Of a stretch of DNA of 31,128 nucleotides, positions 1 through 7,636 are shown in pieces. The position numbers were made by a program, and so were the translations under genes. The notes beneath the pieces are model-generated. The model saw only the letters and a list, made by a program, of their open reading frames with translations. It did no database searches and was not told where the DNA came from. Source of the stretch: an uncultured Enterobacter sp. GTDB taxonomy: Bacteria > Pseudomonadota > Gammaproteobacteria > Enterobacterales > Enterobacteriaceae. The first letter of the stretch is position 1; each line of letters opens with the position of its first letter. The stretch spans positions 1 through 31,128 of the forward strand of contig CAMKZP010000004.1 in assembly GCA_946477805.1 (NCBI GenBank), given 5' to 3'.

Positions 1-92
1 CACAAAAGCAGGGGGTAGAGGTTTTTGCTTATAAAGCGGAACTTTCTGCCGATAATATGACTCTGAAATCCTCTCTTCCCATTGTCTTATAA
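1..92 (+). CDS. sfsA: SfsA C-terminal end (partial, 5' end outside window)
   Basis: Reading frame 3 is open from base 3 to a TAA at 90-92 and encodes 29 residues ending LKSSLPIVL. This matches the C-terminus of SfsA (sugar fermentation stimulation protein, a nucleic-acid-binding protein of poorly defined role) as I remember it from E. coli. sfsA lies directly upstream of dksA in enterics, which supports the call. The piece is too short to say more about the protein. Confidence 0.8.
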   Translation, partial: QKQGVEVFAYKAELSADNMTLKSSLPIVL

Positions 93-180
93 GGGAATAG
101 ACGATTGACTATTAAGTGTTCTGGCCGCGTGCGCAAATACGCTTTTCCTCACAGGCTTGTCAAGTGTTACGTTTAGATAA

Positions 181-209
181 TTGCCTTACGGAAAAGCATC
201 TGCTATTTA
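181..209 (+). promoter_or_regulatory. Candidate sigma70 promoter for dksA
   Basis: TTGCCT (181-186) and TATTTA (204-209) are separated by 17 bp and lie about 60 bp upstream of the dksA start. Other weak candidates exist in the 93-268 intergenic region, such as TTGTCA at 157-162, which lacks a well-spaced -10. Assignment rests on hexamer match only. Confidence 0.3.
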
Positions 210-268
210 TAGCGACCTGATTTTTCCCCCAACACGGGGATCGATAGTGCGTGTTAAGGAGAAGCAAC

Positions 269-724
269 ATGCAAGAAGGGCAAAACCGTAAAACATCGTC
301 CCTGAGTATTCTCGCCATCGCTGGGGTGGAGCCGTATCAAGAGAAGCCGGGCGAAGAGTATATGAACGAAGCCCAGCTGTCGCACTTCAGGCGTATTCTT
401 GAAGCATGGCGTAATCAACTTAGGGATGAAGTCGATCGCACCGTTACACATATGCAGGATGAAGCTGCAAACTTCCCGGATCCGGTAGACCGTGCCGCTC
501 AGGAAGAAGAGTTCAGCCTCGAACTACGTAACCGTGACCGCGAGCGCAAGCTGATTAAAAAGATCGAGAAAACGCTGAAGAAGGTCGAGGACGAAGATTT
601 CGGCTACTGCGAATCCTGCGGTGTTGAAATCGGTATTCGTCGTCTGGAAGCGCGTCCAACAGCCGATCTGTGCATCGACTGTAAAACGCTGGCTGAAATT
701 CGCGAAAAACAGATGGCCGGTTAA
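269..724 (+). CDS. dksA: RNA polymerase-binding transcription factor DksA
   Basis: DksA binds the RNA polymerase secondary channel and, with ppGpp, mediates the stringent response at rRNA and amino-acid promoters. The 151-residue product has the E. coli length. A coiled-coil hairpin spans about residues 33-110, with the acidic tip D71-P-V-D74 that contacts the active-centre region. A four-cysteine zinc finger follows (C114, C117, C135, C138). The start at 269 is chosen because AAGGAG at 256-261 sits 7 nt upstream and the protein then begins MQEGQNRK as in E. coli. An in-frame extension to 251 would remove that Shine-Dalgarno. It is followed by gluQ, with a terminator-like hairpin between them. 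Confidence 0.98.
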   Translation: MQEGQNRKTSSLSILAIAGVEPYQEKPGEEYMNEAQLSHFRRILEAWRNQLRDEVDRTVTHMQDEAANFPDPVDRAAQEEEFSLELRNRDRERKLIKKIEKTLKKVEDEDFGYCESCGVEIGIRRLEARPTADLCIDCKTLAEIREKQMAG

Positions 725-747
725 TACCGCTCTGTCTACACACGTTA

Positions 748-770
748 AAGGCGGGAGGATCTCCCGCCTT
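748..770 (+). terminator. Hairpin between dksA and gluQ (attenuating terminator)
   Basis: The inverted repeat AAGGCGGGAG / CTCCCGCCTT is perfect, with a 3-nt loop at 758-760. It starts 24 nt after the dksA stop and ends 12 nt before the gluQ ATG. The tail is T-poor (TT then GTTACA), so readthrough is likely. In Shigella flexneri a terminator between dksA and gluQ-rs is reported to limit gluQ-rs expression. The position here fits that model. Confidence 0.7.
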
Positions 771-782
771 GTTACAGTGACC

Positions 783-1673
783 ATGTCTGAATCTCACTAT
801 ATCGGGCGCTTTGCGCCATCCCCCTCCGGTGAACTCCACTTCGGCTCATTGATTGCCGCGCTCGGCAGCTACCTGCAGGCACGCGCCCGTCAGGGAAAGT
901 GGCTGGTTCGTATTGAAGATATTGACCCTCCGCGTGAAGTTCCCGGTGCAGCAGAGACCATTCTGCGTCAGCTGGAACATTACGGTCTTCACTGGGACGA
1001 CGAGGTGCTCTGGCAGTCTCAGCGCCACGAAGCCTACCGGGAACGCCTCGCCTGGCTTTATGCGCAGGGGCTTTCCTACTATTGCACCTGCACCCGCGCG
1101 CGCATACAGAGCGTGGGCGGCGTTTACGACGGCCACTGCCGCACGCTCAACAACGGCCCGCAAAATGCCGCGGTGCGTATGCGACAGCGCGCGCCTGTCA
1201 CCCGTTTTAACGACGGGCTCTCGGGTGAGGTTCAGGCAGACGAACGCCTGGCGCGGGAGGATTTCATCATCCATCGCCGCGACGGTCTGTTTGCCTATAA
1301 CCTGGCGGTGGTGGTGGACGACCATTTTCAGGGCGTGACGGAAATCGTGCGCGGGGCGGATCTGGTTGAACCTACGGTGCGGCAAATCTCGCTTTATCAT
1401 CAGTTTGGCTGGACGGCGCCGGATTACATCCACCTGCCGCTGGCGGTCAATGAACACGGCCATAAGCTGTCCAAGCAGAATCATGCTCCCGCCTTGCCAG
1501 ACGGCGATCCGCGCCCTGTTTTGATCGACGCGCTGCGATTTCTCAACCAGACTGTAACCTGTGAATGGCAGGATCTTAGCATCGAAGAATTGCTTAAAAT
1601 GGCGGTAGCAAACTGGTCGCTCAGGGCCATACCTAAAATCCAGCATTCTCAAATGCGTTGCGCTGAGCTATGA
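783..1673 (+). CDS. gluQ: Glutamyl-queuosine tRNA(Asp) synthetase
   Basis: GluQ-RS is a truncated glutamyl-tRNA synthetase paralogue. It activates glutamate without tRNA and attaches it to the queuosine base in the anticodon of tRNA(Asp). The product is 296 residues, slightly shorter than the E. coli protein (about 308), and the C-terminus differs. Visible motifs are the HIGH-like GELHFGS (16-22), the zinc site C101, C103, Y115, C119, and a KMSKS-like KLSKQ (228-232). The anticodon-binding domain of GluRS is absent, as is normal for the family. The ATG at 783 gives the family N-terminus MSESHYIGRFAPSPSG. It has no good Shine-Dalgarno, which suits expression coupled to or attenuated from dksA. 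Confidence 0.95.
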   Translation: MSESHYIGRFAPSPSGELHFGSLIAALGSYLQARARQGKWLVRIEDIDPPREVPGAAETILRQLEHYGLHWDDEVLWQSQRHEAYRERLAWLYAQGLSYYCTCTRARIQSVGGVYDGHCRTLNNGPQNAAVRMRQRAPVTRFNDGLSGEVQADERLAREDFIIHRRDGLFAYNLAVVVDDHFQGVTEIVRGADLVEPTVRQISLYHQFGWTAPDYIHLPLAVNEHGHKLSKQNHAPALPDGDPRPVLIDALRFLNQTVTCEWQDLSIEELLKMAVANWSLRAIPKIQHSQMRCAEL

Positions 1674-1716
1674 TTAGCCGCTTTTTTTCATAACAAAACA
1701 CACTACGAGGTGTACC

Positions 1717-3114
1717 ATTTTTACCCGAGTCGCTAATTTTTGCCGTAAGGTGCTAAGCCGCGAAGAGAGCATGGCGAACGACGCTATTGCGCAAAACCGC
1801 ATGTCGGTTATTCCGCGTGAGCAGCACAATATTTCACGCAAAGATATCAGTGAAAATGCCCTCAAGGTGCTCTATCGTCTGAATAAAGCAGGCTACGAGG
1901 CCTACCTCGTTGGCGGTGGAGTGCGTGATTTACTGCTGGGCAAAAAACCAAAAGATTTCGACGTGACGACCAGCGCCACGCCCGACCAGGTGCGCAAGCT
2001 GTTTCGCAACTGCCGCCTTGTTGGTCGCCGCTTCCGTCTTGCGCACGTCATGTTTGGCCCGGAAATTATTGAAGTAGCAACGTTCCGCGGTCATCACGAA
2101 GCGGGCATATCCGACCGCACGACGTCTCAGCAGGGCCAGAACGGCATGCTGCTGCGCGACAATATCTTCGGTTCTATCGAAGAAGACGCCCAGCGCCGCG
2201 ATTTCACCATCAACAGCCTGTACTACAGCGTGGCCGATTTTACCGTGCGTGATTACGTCGGCGGCATGCAGGACCTGAAAGAGGGCCTGATTCGCCTGAT
2301 CGGCACGCCGGAAACGCGCTATCGCGAAGACCCGGTGCGTATGCTGCGCGCCGTGCGCTTCGCCGCTAAGCTGAATATGCGCATCAGCCCAGAGACGGCA
2401 GAGCCGATCCCTCGCCTGGCGACGCTTATCAACGACGTGCCGCCTGCCCGCCTGTTCGAAGAGGCGCTGAAGCTGCTGCAGGCCGGCTACGGGTTTGAAA
2501 CCTATACCCTGCTGCGCGAATACAATCTTTTCCAGCCCCTGTTCCCGACCATTACCCGCTACTTCACCGAAAGCGGCGATAGCCCGATGGAGCGCATGAT
2601 TGCGCAGGTGCTGAAGAATACCGACAACCGTATCCACAACGATATGCGCGTGAACCCGGCGTTCCTGTTTGCCGCCATGTTCTGGTATCCCCTGCTGGAA
2701 ACCGCGCAGCGGATCACCCAGGAGAGCGGCCTCGCCTATTACGATGCGTTTGCCCTGGCGGCCAACGACGTGCTTGACGAAGGCTGCCGCACGCTGGCTA
2801 TCCCGAAACGTATTACCACGCTGGTGCGCGACATCTGGCAGCTTCAGCTGCGTATGTCCCGTCGTCAGGGTAAACGCGCCTGGAAGCTGATGGAGCATCC
2901 TAAGTTCCGCGCCGCGTTCGACCTGCTGGCCCTGCGCGCCGAGATCGAAAAGAACCCGGAGCTGCAGCGTCTGGCGCAGTGGTGGGGTGAATTCCAGGTC
3001 TCCGCACCGCCGGAGCAAAAAGGGATGCTGACCAATCTGGACGACGAGCCAGAACCGCGCCGTCGTCATCGTCGCCCGCGCAAACGCGCGCCGCGCCGTG
3101 AAGGCTCTGCATGA
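1717..3114 (+). CDS. pcnB: Poly(A) polymerase I, AUU start
   Basis: PcnB adds 3' poly(A) tails that promote RNA decay and controls ColE1-type plasmid copy number through RNA I turnover. The nucleotidyltransferase core is clear: GGGVRDLLLG followed by PKDFDV, with the catalytic D80 and D82 in the 465-residue numbering. An Arg-rich C-terminal tail ends the protein. No ATG or GTG gives the conserved N-terminus. An ATT at 1717-1719, 6 nt after GAGG (1707-1710), opens a frame reading MFTRVANFCRK into the GTG at 1750. E. coli pcnB is known to use an AUU start, which restricts expression. The alternative is a GTG start at 1750 (454 residues). The stop overlaps the folK ATG by 4 nt, implying translational coupling. 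Confidence 0.93.
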   Translation: MFTRVANFCRKVLSREESMANDAIAQNRMSVIPREQHNISRKDISENALKVLYRLNKAGYEAYLVGGGVRDLLLGKKPKDFDVTTSATPDQVRKLFRNCRLVGRRFRLAHVMFGPEIIEVATFRGHHEAGISDRTTSQQGQNGMLLRDNIFGSIEEDAQRRDFTINSLYYSVADFTVRDYVGGMQDLKEGLIRLIGTPETRYREDPVRMLRAVRFAAKLNMRISPETAEPIPRLATLINDVPPARLFEEALKLLQAGYGFETYTLLREYNLFQPLFPTITRYFTESGDSPMERMIAQVLKNTDNRIHNDMRVNPAFLFAAMFWYPLLETAQRITQESGLAYYDAFALAANDVLDEGCRTLAIPKRITTLVRDIWQLQLRMSRRQGKRAWKLMEHPKFRAAFDLLALRAEIEKNPELQRLAQWWGEFQVSAPPEQKGMLTNLDDEPEPRRRHRRPRKRAPRREGSA

Positions 3115-3590
3115 CCCTCGCGTACATCGCCATCGGCAGCAACCTGGCCGCTCCGCTGGAGCAGGTTAACGCTGCCGTTCAGGCGCTGGGGGAGATCCCA
3201 CAGACCCGGGTCGTGGCTGTCTCCTCGTTCTACCGTACCCCCCCGCTGGGGCCACAGGATCAGCCGGATTATCTCAACGCCGCCGTGATGCTGGAGACCG
3301 GGCTGGATGCCGACACGCTGCTGGATAACACCCAGCGTATCGAACTGCAGCAGGGCCGGGTGCGTAAAGCTGAACGCTGGGGGCCGCGCACGCTCGACCT
3401 CGACATCATGCTGTTTGGCAACGAGGTCATCAGCACCGAACGTCTTACCGTCCCCCACTACGACATGAAAAATCGCGGGTTTATGCTCTGGCCGCTGTTT
3501 GAAATCGCGCCGGACCTCGCCTTCCCCGACGGAAGCTCGCTGAAGGCGGTTCTTGCTAGCCTCCACGCGGAAAAACCCTCCCGCTGGTGA
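3111..3590 (+). CDS. folK: 2-amino-4-hydroxy-6-hydroxymethyldihydropteridine pyrophosphokinase
   Basis: HPPK transfers pyrophosphate from ATP to 6-hydroxymethyl-7,8-dihydropterin, the step before dihydropteroate synthase in folate synthesis. The product is 159 residues, the usual length. The signature RWGPRTLDLDIML occupies 89-101 and carries the two magnesium-binding aspartates D96 and D98. The N-terminal AYIAIGSNL strand and the SSFYRTPPLG loop are also typical. The ATG overlaps the pcnB TGA (ATGA at 3111-3114). Together with the lack of an intergenic promoter, this shows that folK is the distal gene of the pcnB operon. Confidence 0.97.
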   Translation: MTLAYIAIGSNLAAPLEQVNAAVQALGEIPQTRVVAVSSFYRTPPLGPQDQPDYLNAAVMLETGLDADTLLDNTQRIELQQGRVRKAERWGPRTLDLDIMLFGNEVISTERLTVPHYDMKNRGFMLWPLFEIAPDLAFPDGSSLKAVLASLHAEKPSRW

Positions 3591-3607
3591 TCCTGTCTGG
3601 CGATCGA

Positions 3608-3632
3608 TTAACCATTCATAATTTCTGGTTAA
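3608..3632. promoter_or_regulatory. Inverted repeat between folK and panB
   Basis: TTAACCA (3608-3614) and TGGTTAA (3626-3632) form a 7-bp dyad with an 11-nt AT-rich spacer. It lies just after the folK stop and upstream of the candidate panB promoter. It could be an operator or a weak 3' hairpin of the pcnB-folK transcript. There is no T-run, so an intrinsic terminator is unlikely. Function unknown. Confidence 0.45.
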
Positions 3633-3649
3633 TCGGTTACCTAAAATCA

Positions 3650-3677
3650 TTGTTCCCTCAAATGTTACTGTTAAAAT
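3650..3677 (+). promoter_or_regulatory. Candidate sigma70 promoter for panBCD
   Basis: TTGTTC (3650-3655) and TAAAAT (3672-3677) are separated by 16 bp and lie about 33 bp upstream of the panB ATG. The position fits an independent promoter for the pantothenate genes. The evidence is hexamer similarity only. Confidence 0.45.
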
Positions 3678-3709
3678 GCGCAAAGATTAGCGGGCCATCA
3701 GGAAACAGT

Positions 3710-4501
3710 ATGAAACCAACCACCATCTCCTTACTGCAGAAATGCAAACAGGAAAAAAAACGCTTCGCCACCATTACCGCGTATGACTACAGCTTCGCCA
3801 AACTGTTTGCCGAAGAGGGTATCAACGTCATGCTGGTTGGAGATTCGTTAGGGATGACGGTTCAAGGACATGACTCCACTCTGCCGGTAACGGTTGACGA
3901 TATCGCTTACCACACGCGAGCGGTACGCCGCGGCGCGCCAGCATGCCTGCTGCTTTCCGACCTGCCGTTTATGGGCTATGCCACACCGGAACAGGCCTTT
4001 GAAAACGCCGCCGCCGTGATGCGTGCCGGTGCCAACATGGTCAAAATCGAAGGCGGCGCCTGGCTGGTTGAGACCGTGAAAATGCTCACCGAGCGCGCCG
4101 TGCCGGTATGCGGGCATTTGGGCCTCACGCCGCAGTCCGTCAACATCTTTGGCGGTTACAAGGTGCAGGGCCGCGGCGATGCCGCACAGACGCTGTTTGA
4201 TGATGCGCTGGCGCTGGAAGCCGCCGGTGCGCAGCTGCTGGTGCTGGAGTGCGTTCCGGTTGCGCTGGCTAAACGCATCACCGAGGCGCTCTCGATCCCG
4301 GTGATTGGTATTGGTGCTGGCAACGTCACCGACGGTCAGATCCTGGTGATGCATGACGCCTTTGGTATCACCGGCGGGCATATCCCCAAATTTGCTAAAA
4401 ATTTCCTGACAGAAGCAGGCGACATGCGCGCCGCCGTGCGGCAGTATATTGCCGAGGTTGAGTCCGGCGTTTATCCGGGCGAAGAACACAGTTTCCATTA
4501 A
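3710..4501 (+). CDS. panB: 3-methyl-2-oxobutanoate hydroxymethyltransferase
   Basis: PanB makes ketopantoate from 2-oxoisovalerate and 5,10-methylene-tetrahydrofolate, the first committed step of pantothenate and coenzyme A synthesis. The product is 263 residues, one fewer than E. coli PanB as I recall it. The TIM-barrel motifs MLVGDSLGM, MVKIEGG, PVCGHLGLTPQ and IPVIGIGAG are all intact. The ATG at 3710 gives the family N-terminus MKPTTISLLQKCKQ. The open frame extends upstream to 3587, but that part overlaps the promoter region and folK. The stop at 4499-4501 overlaps the panC Shine-Dalgarno, so panB and panC are in one transcript. Confidence 0.97.
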   Translation: MKPTTISLLQKCKQEKKRFATITAYDYSFAKLFAEEGINVMLVGDSLGMTVQGHDSTLPVTVDDIAYHTRAVRRGAPACLLLSDLPFMGYATPEQAFENAAAVMRAGANMVKIEGGAWLVETVKMLTERAVPVCGHLGLTPQSVNIFGGYKVQGRGDAAQTLFDDALALEAAGAQLLVLECVPVALAKRITEALSIPVIGIGAGNVTDGQILVMHDAFGITGGHIPKFAKNFLTEAGDMRAAVRQYIAEVESGVYPGEEHSFH

Positions 4502-4512
4502 GGAGTCTTGTT

Positions 4513-5364
4513 GTGCTAATCATTGAAACCCTGCCGCTGCTGCGCCAGCACATCCGCCGCGCGCGTCAGGAAGGTAAACGTATTGCACTGGTCCCCACCA
4601 TGGGCAACCTGCATGACGGCCATATGAAGCTCGTTGACGAAGCCAGGGCCCGTGCAGATATCGTGGTGGTCAGTATCTTCGTTAACCCTATGCAGTTTGA
4701 CCGTGCGGACGATCTGGCTCGCTACCCGCGCACCCTGCAGGAAGATTGCGAGAAACTCAAAAAACGCCAGTCGGATATTGTTTTCTCCCCGGCACCGGCG
4801 GACGTGTACCCTCAGGGCACAGAAGACGCTACCTACGTTGACGTCCCGGGCATCTCGACCATGCTGGAAGGCGCAAGCCGCCCGGGCCATTTCCGCGGCG
4901 TGTCGACCATCGTCAGCAAGCTGTTCAACCTGGTGCAGCCGGACGTTGCCTGCTTCGGCGAGAAAGATTTCCAGCAGCTGGCGCTGATCCGCAAGATGGT
5001 CGCGGACATGGGCTATGACATCGAGATCGTCGGCGTGCCGATTGTGCGTGCGAAGGACGGTCTGGCGCTCAGCTCCCGCAATGGCTACCTGACGGCCGAC
5101 CAGCGTAAAATCGCGCCGGGCTTGAGCAAAGTGATGAACGCCATGGCTGAACAGCTGCTGGCAAAAGAGCTCACCGCCGAAGAGATTATCGCCCTCGCCG
5201 AGCAGGCGCTGAACGATAAAGGCCTTCGCGCTGACGACGTTCAAATTCGGGATGCCGATACGCTTCTGGCGCTTTCAGAGACCAGCAAACGTGCGGTTAT
5301 CCTGGTGGCGGCATGGCTCGGCCAGGCCCGCCTTATCGACAACAAAGTGGTTGAGCTGGCGTAG
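4513..5364 (+). CDS. panC: Pantothenate synthetase (pantoate-beta-alanine ligase)
   Basis: PanC condenses pantoate and beta-alanine with ATP through a pantoyl-adenylate. The product is 283 residues, equal to E. coli. The HIGH-type nucleotide motif TMGNLHDGH is at 29-37 and the KMSKS-equivalent LSSRNGY is near residue 183. FGEKDFQQ and GVPIVRAKDGLALSSRN are family signatures. The start is GTG at 4513, with AAGGAG at 4500-4505 built from the last bases of panB, 7 nt upstream. panC therefore probably depends on panB translation. PanD, encoded next, supplies its beta-alanine. Confidence 0.97.
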   Translation: MLIIETLPLLRQHIRRARQEGKRIALVPTMGNLHDGHMKLVDEARARADIVVVSIFVNPMQFDRADDLARYPRTLQEDCEKLKKRQSDIVFSPAPADVYPQGTEDATYVDVPGISTMLEGASRPGHFRGVSTIVSKLFNLVQPDVACFGEKDFQQLALIRKMVADMGYDIEIVGVPIVRAKDGLALSSRNGYLTADQRKIAPGLSKVMNAMAEQLLAKELTAEEIIALAEQALNDKGLRADDVQIRDADTLLALSETSKRAVILVAAWLGQARLIDNKVVELA

Positions 5365-5396
5365 TTTTCTCCCCCGGAAGAGTAAAGGTAAACGTA

Positions 5397-5777
5397 ATGA
5401 TTCGCAAAATGCTGCAAGGTAAGCTTCACCGTGTGAAAGTCACCCAGGCCGACCTGCACTACGAAGGTTCCTGCGCGATCGATCAGGATTTTCTCGACGC
5501 GGCGGGTATTCTCGAAAATGAAGCCATTGATATCTGGAACGTGAACAACGGTAAACGCTTCTCCACCTACGCGATTGCCGCTGAACGCGGATCGAAAATC
5601 ATCTCCGTCAACGGCGCTGCCGCACACTGCGCGGACGTGGGCGATATCGTCATCATCGCCAGCTTCGTCATGATGTCTGATGAAGAGGCGCGTCGCTGGC
5701 AGCCAAAAGTTGCCTATTTTGAAGGCGATAACGAGATGAAGCGTACCGCTAAGGCGATCCCCGTACAGGTTGCCTGA
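5397..5777 (+). CDS. panD: Aspartate 1-decarboxylase (pyruvoyl enzyme)
   Basis: PanD decarboxylates L-aspartate to beta-alanine for PanC. It is made as a 126-residue proenzyme and cleaves itself between G24 and S25 (in YEGSCAID), turning S25 into the catalytic pyruvoyl group. All the usual segments are present, including the C-terminal FVMMSDEEA. It lies 32 nt after panC. E. coli K-12 has the rpnC transposase-like gene between these two genes; here the gap is clean. The stop is 3 nt from the convergent yadE stop. Confidence 0.97.
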   Translation: MIRKMLQGKLHRVKVTQADLHYEGSCAIDQDFLDAAGILENEAIDIWNVNNGKRFSTYAIAAERGSKIISVNGAAAHCADVGDIVIIASFVMMSDEEARRWQPKVAYFEGDNEMKRTAKAIPVQVA

Positions 5778-5780
5778 TCG

Positions 5781-7028
5781 TTACCCCTGCGGCTGATTGC
5801 TGATCAGCCGCGACATCGTCTCCAGCGAATCCGTTCTTAAAATATACAAACGCTTGAGCAAGAACGGATTATCTCCCGGCTTCACCTTCCCCTTCACCGT
5901 CGTCACCGCCAGATGGAAACCGGCATCATTCGCCGCCTTTACCGCTTTATTGTCGTAGCCGCCAAACGGGTAGGAGAGATAGAGCACGTGCGGGTTAAAC
6001 TGCGCCAGCGCGCGTCTTGAGCGTTGAAAATCAAACAGGATCACGTGGGGGCTGCGGCTCAGCAGAATCGGATGCTTATAGCCGTCCACGCGGTGCAGGA
6101 AGTGCGTGTGGGACTGAATATCAAAGACGTCCTGAATGCCCTTTATCTCCTGCACGCTCATAAACTGCAGCGAGGCAGGGTCCCACTTCTGCGGGCGCCC
6201 CTTAATGCGGGAAGAGATAATAAAGGCGGTGGCGTTAAAACCGAACTCTTTCAGCACGGGATACGCGTAGCGGCTCACCGACTTGAGGCCGTCGTCAAAG
6301 GTGATCGCCACCGCTTTTGCCGGCAGGTTTATTTTGTTACGCACGTACCCTTCCAGCTGGTACATCGTCAGCGAGGTATAGCCCCGGTCGCGCAGCCAGG
6401 CCATCTGGTTGCTGAACGCCCGCACGCTGGTGGTGGTGGAGGTATGCCGGAAACGCGTGTTCTCTTCATCGCGCAAAATATGATGGTAGGTCAGTACCGG
6501 AACCCCGCTATCTTCCTGCGCGTCCAGGCTGCTTATCCACGCCAGACGGTTGCCGATGCGGATCTGATACCAGGTCTGGTTCAGGCGGTCCTTGATCTTG
6601 TTCAGAATCGGATAGCGGAGGTTGGGGCTCATCGTACCAAACGGCGCGCTCCCGCTGCTGGGGGCGTTGTATACCGGCGTGTCTTTCCAGGTAATGAGAT
6701 TCTGGTTGCTCAGCGGTTTGTTGAGATCGCCAAGGCTGTCTTCCACCCGCTGCTTACCCTGAACGTTTTCAAGGTGCTCTTTATCGATAAACCCCGTGCC
6801 AAAGCCAAAACGGAACTCGTAGTAGTCAGCGGAGGTTGGCACAACGGCAAGGATCTGCCCTGCCCTCACGTTTCCCACGTTGATCACGTTATTCCCCACC
6901 TGAGCCCAGATGGCGGCGTCTTCGGTCGTTTGCATATATCGGGCAGGCAGCCCTTGTTGGCTAATCAGGCTGGCGGAGGCGCTGGCGGAAATCAGCAGCA
7001 ACAGCAGGAAAATAACGCGCATAAACAT
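5781..7028 (-). CDS. yadE: Polysaccharide deacetylase family protein YadE
   Basis: The 415-residue product begins with a hydrophobic signal peptide (about 1-20, ending SASAS). A region of about 25-170 looks like SH3-type cell-wall-binding modules. A C-terminal NodB polysaccharide deacetylase domain follows. The NodB metal and catalytic motifs are present: ITFDDG (242-247), SHTHFLH with H307 and H309 or H312, and YPFGG (353-357). The protein is therefore likely an exported or periplasmic carbohydrate or peptidoglycan de-N-acetylase. The substrate is unknown. The start could be either ATG of MFM (7028 or 7022); neither has a strong Shine-Dalgarno. It lies 63 nt downstream of yadI and may share its transcript. 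Confidence 0.9.
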   Translation of the reverse strand: MFMRVIFLLLLLISASASASLISQQGLPARYMQTTEDAAIWAQVGNNVINVGNVRAGQILAVVPTSADYYEFRFGFGTGFIDKEHLENVQGKQRVEDSLGDLNKPLSNQNLITWKDTPVYNAPSSGSAPFGTMSPNLRYPILNKIKDRLNQTWYQIRIGNRLAWISSLDAQEDSGVPVLTYHHILRDEENTRFRHTSTTTSVRAFSNQMAWLRDRGYTSLTMYQLEGYVRNKINLPAKAVAITFDDGLKSVSRYAYPVLKEFGFNATAFIISSRIKGRPQKWDPASLQFMSVQEIKGIQDVFDIQSHTHFLHRVDGYKHPILLSRSPHVILFDFQRSRRALAQFNPHVLYLSYPFGGYDNKAVKAANDAGFHLAVTTVKGKVKPGDNPFLLKRLYILRTDSLETMSRLISNQPQG

Positions 7029-7091
7029 GGAATTTAAATCGACACGGGAAATCAGGCGCTAGTGTAACAAATACGCCATCAATACCCACGT

Positions 7092-7532
7092 TTAATTCTT
7101 ATACAAATCGTGGAGCAAGACAAACGGCGGATTTTTCTGCTGCTGGTGCCACAGGCTGCTCACGCCGGGGATCTGCCTGTCAACGATTGCATTGCGAAAT
7201 TCGGCGCTTGTCAGGCTGTCACGCAGGGGATACGCCGCTTCCAGCAGCGCAACGTTGATGCCCGAGATCACCTCACAGTTTTCGTGCTTGTGGCTCAACA
7301 GCGCGGCGGAACGATAAGGCGCCGCACCCGATTTATCGGTCAGAAAGATAACGCCATCGCCGGTGTCTGTTTCATGCAGGGCATCGCACATCATCCGGCT
7401 GAGCATATTGGTGCTTAAACCGCGCCAGTAGTTAACCGCCCGGCACTGCGCCAGCGGTCCAAACCGCGCTTCAAGCTTATCCAGCATGTTTTGCGCCTGT
7501 TCATCGTGGCAGGTGATAACCCATCCCAGCAT
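7092..7532 (-). CDS. yadI: PTS EIIA-like protein YadI
   Basis: The 146-residue product resembles the EIIA domain of mannose-type phosphotransferase systems. H9 in VITCHD aligns with the phosphorylated histidine of ManX-type EIIA, and GVIFLTD and CEVISGINVALLEAA are family-like strands. No EIIB, EIIC or EIID genes are nearby, so this is an orphan EIIA and its acceptor is unknown. The ATG at 7532 is chosen because AAGGAGG lies about 6 nt upstream on the minus strand. The frame stays open further upstream, but that extension runs through the yadH terminator hairpin. Confidence 0.88.
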   Translation of the reverse strand: MLGWVITCHDEQAQNMLDKLEARFGPLAQCRAVNYWRGLSTNMLSRMMCDALHETDTGDGVIFLTDKSGAAPYRSAALLSHKHENCEVISGINVALLEAAYPLRDSLTSAEFRNAIVDRQIPGVSSLWHQQQKNPPFVLLHDLYKN

Positions 7533-7594
7533 AACTCCCTCCTTAGCAGGCAAGTAGTTTAGCGGAGTGAAGGTTAGCTTACGGTGATAACTGT

Positions 7595-7630
7595 CAAAAA
7601 AAGTGCCCGGCAAGCGGAGCGCCGCCGGGC
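7595..7630 (-). terminator. Intrinsic terminator after yadGH (REP-type hairpin)
   Basis: On the minus strand, GCCCGGC (7624-7630) pairs with GCCGGGC (7605-7611), with a GC-rich interior. Seven Ts follow (7596-7602 on the plus strand as As). It starts 6 nt after the yadH stop. The hairpin also resembles the REP family seen at 13302 and 23567. Confidence 0.85.
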
Positions 7631-7636
7631 GGGAGA

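Noticed and set aside
254..451. Small antisense frames at dksA and gluQ
   Set aside because: They overlap strongly conserved genes and have no independent support.
7565..7597. TTGACA on the minus strand overlapping the yadH terminator, as a yadI promoter
   Set aside because: The -35 match is exact, but no -10 hexamer lies at 16-18 bp, so a promoter was not called.
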